Counted from the first letter of the stretch, positions 19,952 to 32,946 are shown. The stretch: DNA of 64,000 nt from Rhodovulum kholense (GCF_003053725.1 NZ_QAYC01000017.1:1-64000); one strand, 5' to 3'. The notes: generated by a model not told the origin, from the letters alone. Made by a program: numbers and translations.

Positions 19952-21232
19952 ATGACCGCCGCCCCCTTCGCCCGCTTCGAATGGATGATCGCCTGGCGCT
20001 ATCTGCGCGCCCGCAAGGCCGAGGGCGGGGTCAGCACCATGACCTGGATCAGCCTGCTCGGCATCACGCTTGCGGTCTTCGCGCTGATCGCGACGCTGGC
20101 CGTGCGCTCGGGCTTTCGCGAGGAGTTCGTCGATACGATCCTCGGCGCCAATGCCCATGTCACGGTCTATGCCGCCAGCGAGGTCAACGCGGCCGGTGTG
20201 CGGACCCGCACCATCCCGGATTACGAACCCATCGCCGAAAGGCTGCGGGCGGTGCCCGGCGTGACCCGGGTGGCCCCGCTGATCAAGGGGCAGGTGATGG
20301 CCGCGTCCCCGGGCGGCACCGCGGGCGTCGAAGTCTTCGGCATCGCCCCCGCCGATCTGGCCACGATCCCGCGCATCGCCCATCCCGAGGCGCATGCGGG
20401 ATCGCTCGACCGCTTCGCCGAGGGCATCGCCATCGGTTCTGGCGTCGCGCGCGAGCTGGGGGTCGGCATCGGCGACCGGGTCCGGCTGATTTCGCCCGAC
20501 GGGGTCAAGACGCCCTTCGGCACCTCGCCCCGGGTCAACGCCTACGAGGTCACCTACATCTTCACCGCCGGGCGCTACGACATCGACCGCACCCGCGTCT
20601 ACATGCCCTTCGCCGAGGCCCAGAGCTATTTCAACCGCGAGGGCGTGGCCGATGAGTTCGAGGTGATGGTCGCGGACCCCGAACATGTCGACGACCTGAC
20701 CTCGGCACTGTTGCGCGCGGCGGGCGAGCGGGCGCTGATCTGGAGCTGGCGGGACGCCTCGGGGTCCTTCCTGCGCGCGCTCGATGTCGAGGACAACGTG
20801 ATGTTCATCATCCTCTCGATCCTCGTGCTGATCGCGACCATGAACATCGTCTCGGGGCTGATCATGCTGGTCAAGAACAAGGGCCGCGACATCGGCATCC
20901 TGCGCACGGTGGGGTTGTCGGAAGGCTCGATCCTTCGGGTCTTCTTCATCTGCGGCGCGTCGGTCGGTGTGGCGGGGACGCTGCTCGGGGTGATCCTGGG
21001 CTGCCTTTTCGCGATCTATATCGACCCGATCTTTTCCCTGGTGAACTACGTGTCGGGCGGGGGCGTCTGGGACCCCTCGATCCGGGGCATCTACAACCTG
21101 CCCGCCAAGCTGGAACTGCAGGACGTGCTGTCGGCGGTCCTGCTGTCGCTGGGCCTGTCCTTCGTCATCACGATCTTCCCGGCCCGCCGCGCGGCCCGGA
21201 TGAACCCGGTCGAGGCCCTGCGGTATGAGTGA
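19952..21232 (+). CDS. lolC: Lipoprotein-releasing system permease LolC/LolE
   Basis: The 426-residue inner-membrane protein has one N-terminal helix (about residues 28-50, after [17 protein letters not shown]), a large periplasmic domain (about 55-270), and three helices in an FtsX-like C-terminal domain (about 285-415). It ends [13 protein letters not shown], as LolC/E proteins do. With LolD it extracts lipoproteins from the inner membrane and passes them to LolA. Alphaproteobacteria commonly have one LolC/E-type subunit used as a homodimer. The ATG at 19952 follows GGAGAG. Its stop overlaps the lolD start by eight bases. Confidence 0.92.
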   Translation: MTAAPFARFEWMIAWRYLRARKAEGGVSTMTWISLLGITLAVFALIATLAVRSGFREEFVDTILGANAHVTVYAASEVNAAGVRTRTIPDYEPIAERLRAVPGVTRVAPLIKGQVMAASPGGTAGVEVFGIAPADLATIPRIAHPEAHAGSLDRFAEGIAIGSGVARELGVGIGDRVRLISPDGVKTPFGTSPRVNAYEVTYIFTAGRYDIDRTRVYMPFAEAQSYFNREGVADEFEVMVADPEHVDDLTSALLRAAGERALIWSWRDASGSFLRALDVEDNVMFIILSILVLIATMNIVSGLIMLVKNKGRDIGILRTVGLSEGSILRVFFICGASVGVAGTLLGVILGCLFAIYIDPIFSLVNYVSGGGVWDPSIRGIYNLPAKLELQDVLSAVLLSLGLSFVITIFPARRAARMNPVEALRYE

Positions 21233-21902
21233 ACCTGTCCTGAGCCTCGACGCGGTCGAGAAATGCTATAATCGCGGTTTGCCGGGCGAGGTCTCGGTGC
21301 TGCGGGGCGCCTCGCTGTCGGTGGCGCCGGGCGAGGTCGTGGCCCTGGTCGCCCCCTCGGGCGCGGGCAAGTCGACGCTTCTGCATATCGCGGGGCTGCT
21401 CGACACGCCCGACAGCGGCGCGGTGCGGATCGCGGGGGCCGACATGACCGGGCAAAGCGACCGCCGCCGAACGGCGGCGCGCCGGGCCGATATCGGCTTC
21501 GTCTATCAGTTTCACCACCTGCTGCCGGAATTCACCGCGCTGGAAAACATCCTGCTGCCGCAGCTGGCGGCTGGCACGCCGCGCGCGGCGGCCGAAGCGC
21601 GGGCGATGGACCTTCTGACCCGGGTCGGCATCGCGCCCCGTGCCGGGCACCGCCCGGCCGCGCTGTCGGGGGGCGAACAACAGCGCGTGGCCTTCTGCCG
21701 GGCGCTGGCCAACCGTCCGCGGCTGCTGCTGGCCGACGAGCCCACCGGCAATCTCGATCCCGGCACCTCGGATACTGTCTTCGGCGCGCTGATGGAGCTG
21801 GTGCGCGAGACCGGGCTGGCCGCGCTGATCGCGACCCATAACCTTGATCTGGCCGCGCGGATGGACCGGACCCTGCATCTGGAGACCGGACGGCTGGTCT
21901 GA
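21225..21902 (+). CDS. lolD: Lipoprotein-releasing system ATPase LolD
   Basis: The 225-residue ABC ATPase has Walker [10 protein letters not shown]-like APSGAGKST (about residues 45-53), the Q-loop [15 protein letters not shown], signature [15 protein letters not shown], Walker [13 protein letters not shown] and an H-loop in [12 protein letters not shown]. These are typical of the LolD/MacB/FtsE group. It powers lipoprotein release together with the permease encoded just upstream, overlapping by eight bases (ATGAGTGA). The next gene is convergent and only ten bases away. Confidence 0.94.
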   Translation: MSEPVLSLDAVEKCYNRGLPGEVSVLRGASLSVAPGEVVALVAPSGAGKSTLLHIAGLLDTPDSGAVRIAGADMTGQSDRRRTAARRADIGFVYQFHHLLPEFTALENILLPQLAAGTPRAAAEARAMDLLTRVGIAPRAGHRPAALSGGEQQRVAFCRALANRPRLLLADEPTGNLDPGTSDTVFGALMELVRETGLAALIATHNLDLAARMDRTLHLETGRLV

Positions 21903-21911
21903 GGGGCTGGC

Positions 21912-22865
21912 TCAAAGGGTCGGGGGACCGCTTCCGCCAAGGAAATGGCCGATGGCCTCGCGCAGCGCCTCGGCCTCTGGCAGGTCGGGCGGGCAGAGCG
22001 CGAAGGCCCCGGCCAGTTCGACCCCGATGAAGAAGGGCAGGTGCAGCGCCCGTTCGCGCGCCGAAACCGCCGCGATCTGCGCCAGCAACGCGTCGAGATC
22101 GGCGCCATGGATGCCAAAGCGGATCTCTCCGTCCTCCTTGCGCGGATGGACGACACGCAGCGCCACCAGAAACCGCGCGATGTCGCGCACCAGCGGCATC
22201 CAGCCCGGATCGCCCAATGCCAGCCCATAGACCGCCCCGTCGCCCAGAAGCAGGTTGCGCGGCTGAAAGTCGCCGTGACAGCGGGCCTGGGTGATCGGCC
22301 GGCCCGCGACGGTCGCCAGAAGCGCCTCGAGCCGGTTCGACAACGCGTCCGCCAGACGCCGGTCGGTCCGGCCGGTCCGCTTGGCGGCCAGTTCCTCGCC
22401 GCGCCGCCGCAGCCAGTAACGCCCGCCAAAGGAAAGCTGCCGCCGTTCGGTCGAGACCAGATGGGCCAGCCAGCCACCGGCGCGCCCGATCATCTCGTCG
22501 CGCCCGGGCCCGACCAGCGCTTGGCTCATCGGACGACCCTCGATCAGGCGCTGCACCAGAAGCCCCTCGCCGGGCCAGGCCGCGACCAGCGGCGGCACCC
22601 GGAACGGGCCATGTCCCATATGAAGCGCCAGACGCTGCAGGTCGCGGCGCAGCGCGCGGGCGCGCTCGGGTCCCTTGGGGCCGCGCAGCAGGGTCAGTTC
22701 GGCCGGGTGGCCGTCGTAGCGGCCGATAAAGACGGCCTTGCGGGCATCGGTCTCGGTCACCCGCTCGATGGCAAAGCGGGCGATGCCGGGGCGTCGCGCC
22801 TGGATCTCCTGCACCTCGGGCGTTGCATTCAGGAGGTATTCCAGCCCGAATATATTTCGCGTCAT
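21912..22865 (-). CDS. Aminoglycoside-phosphotransferase-fold protein
   Basis: The 317-residue protein shows a kinase-like phosphotransferase core. The catalytic-loop CHGDFQPRNLLLGDG near residues 204-218 has the H-G-D-x5-N pattern, and LGDPGW follows in the position of the metal-binding D-x-G/D-x-D motif. Proteins of this family phosphorylate small molecules; most chromosomal examples are not antibiotic-resistance enzymes and the substrate is unknown. The ATG at 22865 begins MTRNIFGLEYLL. It diverges from dinB, with 200 bases between. Confidence 0.75.
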   Translation of the reverse strand: MTRNIFGLEYLLNATPEVQEIQARRPGIARFAIERVTETDARKAVFIGRYDGHPAELTLLRGPKGPERARALRRDLQRLALHMGHGPFRVPPLVAAWPGEGLLVQRLIEGRPMSQALVGPGRDEMIGRAGGWLAHLVSTERRQLSFGGRYWLRRRGEELAAKRTGRTDRRLADALSNRLEALLATVAGRPITQARCHGDFQPRNLLLGDGAVYGLALGDPGWMPLVRDIARFLVALRVVHPRKEDGEIRFGIHGADLDALLAQIAAVSARERALHLPFFIGVELAGAFALCPPDLPEAEALREAIGHFLGGSGPPTL

Positions 22866-23065
22866 GCATGAAGTTTCGCCGTTGCGTGACGCAACGTCAA
22901 TATCCGGACGCGTTCGGCGGCGCGAGGTCCGGCCAGGACCGCGGCCGAACCGGAACCGGCCCGCGTTGAGCCCCGGGGGACGAGGCGATATGCTTGGTTC
23001 CGATCCGGCGGGGGCCTGACCCGCGGGATCGCAAAAACTGGCGCGCAATCCGGGAGAGCGGTGCG

Positions 23066-24265
23066 ATGGAGGCCGGCGACGGCGACGATCGGGCGACCGG
23101 GACCGATCCCCGGGGCGCCCCCGGGGCGGTCGCGGACCAGCGGCGGATCATCCATGTCGACATGGACGCCTTCTTTGCCTCGGTCGAGCAGCGCGACCGG
23201 CCCGAGCTTCGCGGCCGGCCCGTCGCGGTCGGGCATGGCCGCGCCCGGGGCGTGGTGGCGGCGGCCAGCTACGAGGCGCGGGCCTTCGGCGTGCGGTCGG
23301 CCATGCCCTCGGTCACGGCGCTGCGGAAATGCCCCGAGCTGATCTTCGTGCCGCCCCGGTTCGAGGTCTACCGCGCGGTCTCGGCCCAGATCCATGCCAT
23401 CTTTGCCGCCCATACCGATCTGGTCGAGCCGCTGTCGCTGGACGAGGCCTATCTCGACGTGACCGAGGCCTGTGCCGCCGGGCGCCCCGCCACCGGGATC
23501 GCCGAAGAGATCCGGGCCGAGATCCGCGCTGCGACCGGGCTGACCGCCTCGGCCGGGGTGAGCTACAACAAGTTCCTCGCCAAGCTTGCCTCGGACCAGA
23601 ACAAGCCCGACGGGCTGACCGTCATCCCGCCCCATCGCGCCGAGGCCTTTGTGGCGGCGCTGCCGGTGGGGCGGTTTCACGGTGTGGGGCCGGTGACGGA
23701 ACAGAAGATGCACCGTCTCGGCATCCGCACCGGCGCCGATCTGCGGGCCCGGAGCATTGCCTTTCTGCAGGCCCATTTCGGGTCGTCGGCCGCGCATTAT
23801 CACGCCATTTCGCGGGGGATCGACACGCGCCCGGTGCGGCCCGACCGGCCGCGCAAGTCGATCGGCGCCGAGACGACCCTGTCGGAGGATCTGGTCGATC
23901 TTGGCGCGGCGCTCGAGGTGGTGCGGCGTCTGGCCGGGAAGGTCGCGCGGCCCGCCGCCGAAAAGCGGCTGTCCGGGCGGACCGTCACGCTCAAGGTCCG
24001 CTTCACCGATTTCGAACAGCTGACCCGGCGCCGCACCCTGTCGCGGCCGCTGGCCGAGGCGGGCGAGATTCTGGCGGTGGCCGAAAGCCTGTTGGCGGAA
24101 ATCCATCCGTTTCGCCGTCCGGTCCGGCTTTTGGGTGTGACGCTGTCGGGCTTCGAGCCGCCTTCGGGTGAAACCGGTCAGCAGCTTGATCTTTTCGACG
24201 CGGTGGATGCGCCGCTGCAAGAGACCGGCGGCACCCAGTCCCGCGCCGGGACGCCCTCTCGCTGA
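23066..24265 (+). CDS. dinB: DNA polymerase IV (Y family)
   Basis: The 399-residue Y-family polymerase has the catalytic motifs HVDMDAFFASVE (residues about 30-41) and LSLDEAYLDVT (about 130-140). The thumb motif GVGPVTEQKMHRLGI comes next, then the little-finger domain and a C-terminal QQLDLFD peptide that matches the beta-clamp-binding consensus. It performs error-prone translesion synthesis. The ATG at 23066 follows GGGAGAG. The first 25 residues are hydrophilic and not part of the fold. I saw no GTTC-N7-GTTC LexA site in the 200 bases upstream, so SOS control is not evident. Confidence 0.94.
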   Translation: MEAGDGDDRATGTDPRGAPGAVADQRRIIHVDMDAFFASVEQRDRPELRGRPVAVGHGRARGVVAAASYEARAFGVRSAMPSVTALRKCPELIFVPPRFEVYRAVSAQIHAIFAAHTDLVEPLSLDEAYLDVTEACAAGRPATGIAEEIRAEIRAATGLTASAGVSYNKFLAKLASDQNKPDGLTVIPPHRAEAFVAALPVGRFHGVGPVTEQKMHRLGIRTGADLRARSIAFLQAHFGSSAAHYHAISRGIDTRPVRPDRPRKSIGAETTLSEDLVDLGAALEVVRRLAGKVARPAAEKRLSGRTVTLKVRFTDFEQLTRRRTLSRPLAEAGEILAVAESLLAEIHPFRRPVRLLGVTLSGFEPPSGETGQQLDLFDAVDAPLQETGGTQSRAGTPSR

Positions 24266-24565
24266 GATGGGCGGCCCTTGCCGGTTCGGAGTGCCGATCC
24301 GGAAGGACGTCACTCTCGGGGTCATGCGCCTTTGAGCGCCCTCAGTCGGGCGCTCCGGCCGGCGCGGCTGGGGATATCAGGCCGCCAAGCCGTGCCGGGG
24401 CAGGGGCCGGCGCCTGGCAGAGTGGCCAGGGCCGGGGCGATCACTGCCCGGCCGCGCTCGCCCCCGTGGCGCGTGGCTCTCCGTTGGCGTCGGGATGACG
24501 GCCGCCCATCCGCGGGGCAAGTTCTCTTGCGCCCCGCGACAACCAAGCCCCGGGGGGCGGTGCGC
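24266..24565. other. Intergenic region between convergent dinB and methyltransferase genes
   Basis: No gene is seen in these 300 bases. The DNA is GC-rich with several self-complementary stretches; the clearest is annotated at 24511-24538. Confidence 0.4.
24511..24538. terminator. Possible terminator between convergent genes
   Basis: CGCGGGGC (24511-24518) pairs with GCCCCGCG (24531-24538). The inner bases AAG/CTT extend the helix around a TTCT loop, with a small bulge. The hairpin lies 27 bases past the stop of the minus-strand methyltransferase gene. No U-tract is obvious on either strand. Confidence 0.4.
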
Positions 24566-26248
24566 CTAGGTCGGGCGGGCGGGGAGGGGGGCGGCCTTGC
24601 GGCACGAAAGCCGGTACATGCCCCGGAACGTCTCGGGGTAGCGGTCCTCGAACCGGCCCCAGGCCGCAAGATCGGTGCCGGTGGGATCGTCGGGCGTCTC
24701 GTCGCGATAGCGCCGCATGACATCCGCGTCGAGCCCGGAAAAGCCGAGGAATTCCAGGCCGTTCCGATCCAGCATCTCGGCCAGTTCAGAGGTGATGTAA
24801 TCGCGTTCCTGTACGTGAAAGATCAGGTCGCGCAGTTCCGATGTCGCGTAGAAGTCGCGAAAGCTGCAAAGCTCGGGCGCTTCGGCATAAAGCCGGTCGA
24901 GGAAGAAATCTCGTCGGAAGGCCCGCATGCCTTCAAGATCGGGACGATAGCCGACCGTGGCGATGCGGCTGCGCATCGCGATCACGGCCCGGCGCGCGGG
25001 GCGGCTGTAAAGACCGAGGCGCAGGAACCCGCCGGGACGGAGCGCCTTGACCAGAACCGCAAGGCCGGCCTCGGGGTCGCGCATGTGGTGCAGCACGCCC
25101 ATCGCCTCGATCAGGTCGAAGGCGTCTTCGAGCCCGTCGAGCTTGAGGATGTCGGCATGGGCGAAGCCCAGGTTCTCGACGCCGCGCGCCCGCGCCTCTC
25201 GCAAGGCATAAGCCAGGCTTGCCCGGCTGAGGTCGATGGCCAGCACCGCTCCGCCGAGCAGGCTCAGGGCCAGCGAGATGGGATGCTGGCCGGTCCCGCA
25301 GCCCGCCACCAGCACCCGGGTCCGCGCGGGGGCAGAGGCGGTCAGGGCGGGAGGAATGGCAAGCTCTCTGGTCAGATAGGTCTTGAAATCGACCGGCGTG
25401 CGACGGCCCAGGTGGCGCCAGCGCGGATAGGGGTTTTCCTCGTATTGGGCCTGGACGGCGGCCGAGGTGGCATCCTCGATCGCGGTCAGCGTCTCGATCC
25501 GGGGGATCAGGGCCTCTTCCTGCAGCCGGTCGAAGACCAACAGCCGCAGCGTCGGGTCGAGCCTCTCGAGCCCCTGCGCCGCCTGCAGCGCGACCCAGGC
25601 GCGCAGCGCGGGGAAGCGGTCGAGCGGCCGGTAGGCGCCCAGCACGAAAAGCGGCAGCGCCGGAACGTCCGCGCCCTCGGCAATGGCGGTCTCGACCTGG
25701 CGCTGGACCGTTTCAAGCGCCTCGGTTTCGGCCTCGGCCTCGAGCCAGATGTATTCGCAGGTAAAGCTGTGCCGGGCCAGCGCCTCGGCCAGCGCGATCT
25801 GCCGGGCCGACACCGCGCGGCCGTCCCTCGCGGCCTCAAGCAGGTCGCGGCGGAGCGCGATCAGGAAGGGTTCCAGCGCGAGGCTGACGTTGAGCCGGTG
25901 ATAGAGATGGGCGATGGTCAGGTTCAGAAGACCCGGCGGCACGTCGACTTTTCCGTCGGCCTTGGCTGCAGCCGCCATGAAACGCCCGGCCAGATAGGCC
26001 GAAGCGAAGCTCTGGATGGTAAGATTGCAGACCGAAGGTTCGGCCAGAGCCCGGGCCAGCGCGGCCTCGAACCGGGCGGACCGGGCGCGTTCCATGTCCG
26101 CCTTGGCCAGCGTCGCGACGAAGGCGCGCAGCGCGGCCGGGTCGGACGGCGCGCGGTCGAGTGCCGCAAGCGCCGCCGATACGCTTCCGCGCGGCGGCTT
26201 CGCCCCCACCCGGGCGCGGCTTGGGATGGGTCTGGTATGGATCGACAT
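24566..26248 (-). CDS. SAM-dependent methyltransferase with long helical N-terminal region
   Basis: This 560-residue protein has about 260 N-terminal residues of amphipathic, TPR-like helices. Then comes QYEENPYPRW (268-277), a motif I associate with TPR-linked methyltransferases. A class I methyltransferase domain follows: motif I VLVAGCGTGQH (312-322), acidic AIDLS (337-341) and FDLIEAMGVLHHM around 380-392. Substrate is unknown; the helical part may recognise a protein. The ATG at 26248 follows AAAGGA. It lies about 80 bases upstream of nothing on its own strand except parE, whose stop is 82 bases further upstream in sequence, so the two may share a transcript. Confidence 0.8.
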   Translation of the reverse strand: MSIHTRPIPSRARVGAKPPRGSVSAALAALDRAPSDPAALRAFVATLAKADMERARSARFEAALARALAEPSVCNLTIQSFASAYLAGRFMAAAAKADGKVDVPPGLLNLTIAHLYHRLNVSLALEPFLIALRRDLLEAARDGRAVSARQIALAEALARHSFTCEYIWLEAEAETEALETVQRQVETAIAEGADVPALPLFVLGAYRPLDRFPALRAWVALQAAQGLERLDPTLRLLVFDRLQEEALIPRIETLTAIEDATSAAVQAQYEENPYPRWRHLGRRTPVDFKTYLTRELAIPPALTASAPARTRVLVAGCGTGQHPISLALSLLGGAVLAIDLSRASLAYALREARARGVENLGFAHADILKLDGLEDAFDLIEAMGVLHHMRDPEAGLAVLVKALRPGGFLRLGLYSRPARRAVIAMRSRIATVGYRPDLEGMRAFRRDFFLDRLYAEAPELCSFRDFYATSELRDLIFHVQERDYITSELAEMLDRNGLEFLGFSGLDADVMRRYRDETPDDPTGTDLAAWGRFEDRYPETFRGMYRLSCRKAAPLPARPT

Positions 26249-26329
26249 GGGCGGTTTCTGTCCTTTGGCGATGTCGCCGCCAGATGACCACCGCGCGGTT
26301 AAAACCGCGTGTATTGCGGCCCGCCCGGG

Positions 26330-28288
<1,959 letters not shown>

Positions 28289-28547
28289 TCTTCGCTCTAT
28301 CTTGTGGATGTGCGCGCGCATCATCGCAGGTTTGGGGGGCGGGGGAAAGGGCGGCCTGTCCTTGCCGCGCTGCCCCGAAAGACAGCCGGTCTCGCGCAAC
28401 AAACCGGCTCGAAACAGGGCACCTTCTTCGATTGCGGGCCATCTATCGCGCGGGGTCAGGGTTTTGTAACCGTTTTTTGACATTTCTCAAACCGGAGCCG
28501 AGCGTTTCGGGTTAGACTGGTTCCAGTTCCCCGGGAAGGAGTCGTGC
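28289..28547. promoter_or_regulatory. Divergent promoter region between parE and ppk2
   Basis: These 259 bases separate divergent start codons, so both promoters should lie here. A TTGACA hexamer stands at 28477-28482 on the plus strand within an unusually T-rich stretch, but no good -10 element follows at 16-18 bases. Exact promoters are therefore not assigned. Confidence 0.35.
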
Positions 28548-29564
28548 ATGGATCAGCTCAGCCCGCCGGCGGCGCAGTCTTCTGCGACGTTGCCCAAGAC
28601 GGAGGAGAACGAGACGGGTCAGGCGCCCCTGCCGACCGTCGCAGAGCCTGCCGCCCCGGCGTCGGTCCCGCGCAAATCCACCCCGAAGGCCGCACCGCCG
28701 GTCGCCACGGCGGCCAATATCGCGCATGCCTTCGAATCCGGCGAATATCCCTATCGCACGAAGATGTCGCGCCGCAGCTACGAGGCGCAGAAGGCCAAGC
28801 TGCAGGCCGAGTTGCTGAAAGTGCAGCTCTGGGCGCAGGAGACCGGCCAGAAATTCGTGATCCTGTTCGAGGGTCGCGATGCCGCCGGCAAGGGCGGCAC
28901 GATCAAGCGGTTCATGGAACATCTCAATCCGCGGGCCGCCCGGGTCGTGGCGCTGAACAAGCCCACCGAGGAAGAAAAGGGCCAGTGGTTCTTTCAGCGC
29001 TATGTGCGCGAGTTGCCGACGGCCGGCGAAATGGTGTTCTACGACCGGTCCTGGTACAATCGGGCGGGGGTCGAGCGGGTGATGGGCTTCTGCACCCCGA
29101 ACGAGTATCTCGAATTCATGCGCCAGTCGCCCGAGCTTGAACGGATGTTCGTGCGCTCGGGGGTGCGGCTTTACAAATACTGGTTCTCGGTGACCCAGGA
29201 AGAACAGCGGCGGCGGTTCCGCGCGCGCGAGACCGACCCGCTGAAACGCTGGAAGCTGTCGCCCATCGACAAGGCCAGCCTCGACAAATGGGACGATTAT
29301 ACCGAGGCCAAGGAGGCGATGTTCTTCTATACCGACACCGCCGACGCGCCCTGGACGATCATCAAGTCGAACGACAAGAAGCGCGCGCGGCTGAACTGCA
29401 TGCGCCATTTCCTGCACGGGCTCGACTATCCCGGCAAGAACCCCAAGGTCGCTCATGCGCCCGATCCGCTGATCGTCGGCCGGGCCGAACATGTGATCCA
29501 CAAGGCCGAACATATCCTCGGCACCTCGCTGCATCCCGACCTGCGCAAGGGGCGCGAGGACTGA
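28548..29564 (+). CDS. ppk2: Polyphosphate kinase 2
   Basis: The 338-residue protein is a PPK2-family kinase: Walker A GRDAAGKGG (109-117), Walker B-like DRSWYNR (166-172), and lid-region arginines in EEQRRRFRAR. It transfers phosphate between polyphosphate and nucleoside diphosphates or monophosphates. About 55 N-terminal residues are Pro/Ala-rich and probably disordered, before the conserved YPYRTKMSRRSYE. The single catalytic domain and length suggest class I (NDP-phosphorylating), but class cannot be proven by eye. AAGGAG precedes the ATG. It is 14 kb from ppk1/ppx and should be regulated separately. Confidence 0.93.
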   Translation: MDQLSPPAAQSSATLPKTEENETGQAPLPTVAEPAAPASVPRKSTPKAAPPVATAANIAHAFESGEYPYRTKMSRRSYEAQKAKLQAELLKVQLWAQETGQKFVILFEGRDAAGKGGTIKRFMEHLNPRAARVVALNKPTEEEKGQWFFQRYVRELPTAGEMVFYDRSWYNRAGVERVMGFCTPNEYLEFMRQSPELERMFVRSGVRLYKYWFSVTQEEQRRRFRARETDPLKRWKLSPIDKASLDKWDDYTEAKEAMFFYTDTADAPWTIIKSNDKKRARLNCMRHFLHGLDYPGKNPKVAHAPDPLIVGRAEHVIHKAEHILGTSLHPDLRKGRED

Positions 29565-29624
29565 TACCGCCAGGCTTGCCCGCCCCGCCCGGCGCGCCAT
29601 ATCGGCGGGCAGGGGGATCTGCCG

Positions 29625-30230
29625 ATGTGGAACGACCGTTACGCCGGAGAGGACTATCTGTTCGGGACCGAGCCCTCGGCCCTGCTGAGGCACGAGGCCG
29701 CCCGGCTGCCGCCCGGCGCCGAGGTGCTGTCGGTCGCCGAGGGCGAGGGGCGGAACGCGGTCTGGCTGGCCGGGCAGGGGCACAAGGTGACTGCGGTCGA
29801 GGCCGCGCCCAACGCCCTAGCCAAGGCCCGGCGGCTGGCCGAGGCGCGCGGCGTGACGCTTGACCTGCGCGAGGCCGATATCGACCGCTGGGACTGGGCG
29901 CCCGAGGCTTTCGACGCGGTTCTGGGCATCTTCATCCAGTTCGGCGACCGCACCGCCCAGGACCGGATCTTCGCGGGGATGCGCCAGACGCTGAGGCCGG
30001 GCGGGCTGGTTTTGTTGCAGGGCTATGCACCGCGGCAGGTGGGCTATGGCACCGGCGGGCCCGGCGATCCGGAGAAGATGTATACCGAGCCTCTCCTGCG
30101 CGACCGCTTCGCCGGGTTCGAGATCCTGCTGCTGCGTGATTACGACACCGATCTTGCCGAGGGGCGGGGCCATTCCGGCCGCTCGGCGCTGGTCGAGATG
30201 GTTGCCCGAAAGCCGCGCCCGGAGGATTGA
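29625..30230 (+). CDS. Class I SAM-dependent methyltransferase, TehB-like
   Basis: The 201-residue protein has a compact methyltransferase fold with motif I VLSVAEGEGRNAVWLA (residues about 34-49), acidic AVEAAPNALAKA, and a C-terminal GLVLLQGYAPRQ strand-turn. The start MWNDRYAGEDYLFGTEPS is typical of the TehB/thiopurine-methyltransferase-like group. The substrate is not known. It begins 60 bases after ppk2 and its stop lies 59 bases before the MATE gene start, so the three may form one transcript. Confidence 0.8.
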   Translation: MWNDRYAGEDYLFGTEPSALLRHEAARLPPGAEVLSVAEGEGRNAVWLAGQGHKVTAVEAAPNALAKARRLAEARGVTLDLREADIDRWDWAPEAFDAVLGIFIQFGDRTAQDRIFAGMRQTLRPGGLVLLQGYAPRQVGYGTGGPGDPEKMYTEPLLRDRFAGFEILLLRDYDTDLAEGRGHSGRSALVEMVARKPRPED

Positions 30231-30289
30231 AACCGGGCGGCCCGGCGGGGCCTCTTGCCGGGCTCGCGGGGCGGCGATATGCCCCGGGG

Positions 30290-31648
30290 ATGGCCTCCGT
30301 TCTGCCCCTTCCCCTGTCCGCGCATCTGCGCGCGACCCTCGTGCTTGGGCTGCCGCTTGTCGGCAGCCACCTCGCGCAATTCGGCATCTCGCTGACCGAT
30401 GCGGTCATGCTGGGCTGGTACGACGTGGGCGCGCTGGCGGCCGAGGTGCTGGCAACCTCGTTGTTCTTCGTGCTGTTCATCGTGATCTCGGGTTTTGCCT
30501 GGGCGGTGATGCCGATGATCGCCACCGCTGCGGCGGCGGGCGACGAAACCCAGGTGCGGCGCGTGACCCGGATGGCGCTGTGGATCTGCCTTGGCGTCGG
30601 GCTGCTGAGCCTGCCGGTCTTCTTCGTTTCGGAACGGCTTTTCCTCGCGCTGGGCCAGACCGCCGATCTGTCGGCGATGGCGCAGGACTATCTGGCCATC
30701 GCCGGGCCGGGTCTTTTGCCCGCGCTGGTGGTGATGGTGCTGAAAAGCTATCTTTCGGCTCTGGAACGCGCCCGCGTGGTGCTGTGGATCACGCTGGGCG
30801 CGGTCGCGGTCAACGCGGTCGGGAACTACCTGCTGATCTTCGGCCATTTCGGCCTGCCCGAGCTGGGTCTGCAAGGCGCGGCACTGTCCTCTCTGATCGT
30901 GAACGTCGTGTCGATGGCGGCGGTGGTGCTTTATGCGCTGTGGGCCACGCCCGAACACGAGCTGTTCCGCCGGATCTGGCGCCCCGACTGGGAGGCGTTC
31001 TGGCGCGTCTTCCGGCTGGGCTGGCCCATCGGGCTGACGAGCCTCGCCGAGGTCGGGCTCTTCGTTGCCTCCTCGGTGATGATGGGCTGGATCGGCGAGG
31101 TCGCGCTGGCCGCGCACGGGATTGCCGTGCAGATCTCTTCGGCGATCTTCATGGTTCATCTGGGGCTGTCGAACGCGGCGACGATCCGGGCGGGTGCGGC
31201 GCTGGGGCGGGGGGATCGGACCGGGCTGTACCGCGGCGCGGTGGCGGCCCTTGGGGTGTCGGCCGTCGCGGTGGCACTCTCCGTGGTGGCCTTCCTCGCC
31301 TGGCCCGAGGTGCTGGTGGGGTTCTTCCTCGACCCGGCCTCGCCCGACCGGGCGGCGGTGCTGGCGGTCGGCACCGGGCTTCTGGCGGCGGCCGCGCTGT
31401 TCCAGCTGGTCGATGCGGCGCAGGTGATGGCGCTGGGCCTCCTGCGTGGGGTGCAGGACACGCGGGTGCCGATGGTGATGGCGGGGATCAGCTACTGGCT
31501 GGTCGGCATGCCGGTCAGCTACGGGCTCGGGTTCGGGCTCGGCTGGGGCGGCATCGGCATCTGGCTCGGTCTCGCCTCGGGGCTGGCGCTGGCGGGTGTG
31601 CTGATGATGACCCGGTTCTGGTCGCGGGACTGGGTGCCCGCCCGCTGA
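30290..31648 (+). CDS. MATE-family efflux transporter
   Basis: The 452-residue inner-membrane protein has about 12 hydrophobic helices arranged as two similar halves, the layout of MATE (NorM/DinF) transporters. The first half carries LPLVGSHLAQFGISLTDAVM and the second LGWPIGLTSLAEVGLFV, the paired family motifs. These proteins export cationic drugs or metabolites using sodium or proton gradients; specificity is not readable. The ATG at 30290 begins the first conserved helix region. A hairpin follows the stop, shared with the convergent aminotransferase gene. Confidence 0.9.
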   Translation: MASVLPLPLSAHLRATLVLGLPLVGSHLAQFGISLTDAVMLGWYDVGALAAEVLATSLFFVLFIVISGFAWAVMPMIATAAAAGDETQVRRVTRMALWICLGVGLLSLPVFFVSERLFLALGQTADLSAMAQDYLAIAGPGLLPALVVMVLKSYLSALERARVVLWITLGAVAVNAVGNYLLIFGHFGLPELGLQGAALSSLIVNVVSMAAVVLYALWATPEHELFRRIWRPDWEAFWRVFRLGWPIGLTSLAEVGLFVASSVMMGWIGEVALAAHGIAVQISSAIFMVHLGLSNAATIRAGAALGRGDRTGLYRGAVAALGVSAVAVALSVVAFLAWPEVLVGFFLDPASPDRAAVLAVGTGLLAAAALFQLVDAAQVMALGLLRGVQDTRVPMVMAGISYWLVGMPVSYGLGFGLGWGGIGIWLGLASGLALAGVLMMTRFWSRDWVPAR

Positions 31649-31655
31649 GGCGAAG

Positions 31656-31682
31656 GCCCGCCGCCCCGGAAGGGCAGCGGGC
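31656..31682. terminator. Bidirectional terminator between MATE and aminotransferase genes
   Basis: GCCCGC (31656-31661) pairs with GCGGGC (31677-31682), and inner GCCC/GGGC pairs extend the stem around a short loop. It sits between two convergent stop codons, 7 bases from each. A U-tract is weak. Confidence 0.5.
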
Positions 31683-31688
31683 GACTGT

Positions 31689-32924
<1,236 letters not shown>

Positions 32925-32930
32925 TCATAG

Positions 32931-32946
32931 GGTGCCTTAGGACACC
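32931..32946. promoter_or_regulatory. Imperfect palindrome, possible XRE operator
   Basis: GGTGCCTTAGGACACC is a 16-base palindrome with one mismatched pair and one G-T pair. It stands midway in the 89-base divergent region between aspC and the XRE-type regulator gene. That is a natural place for autoregulation, or control of both genes. No experimental consensus is known to me. Confidence 0.35.

Noticed and set aside
22866-23065. A LexA box upstream of dinB
   Set aside because: I looked for GTTC-N7-GTTC and its complement and found none in the divergent region.
28477-28505. A ppk2 promoter based on TTGACA
   Set aside because: The -35 hexamer is perfect, but the sequence 17 bases later (GAGCGT) is not a -10 element.
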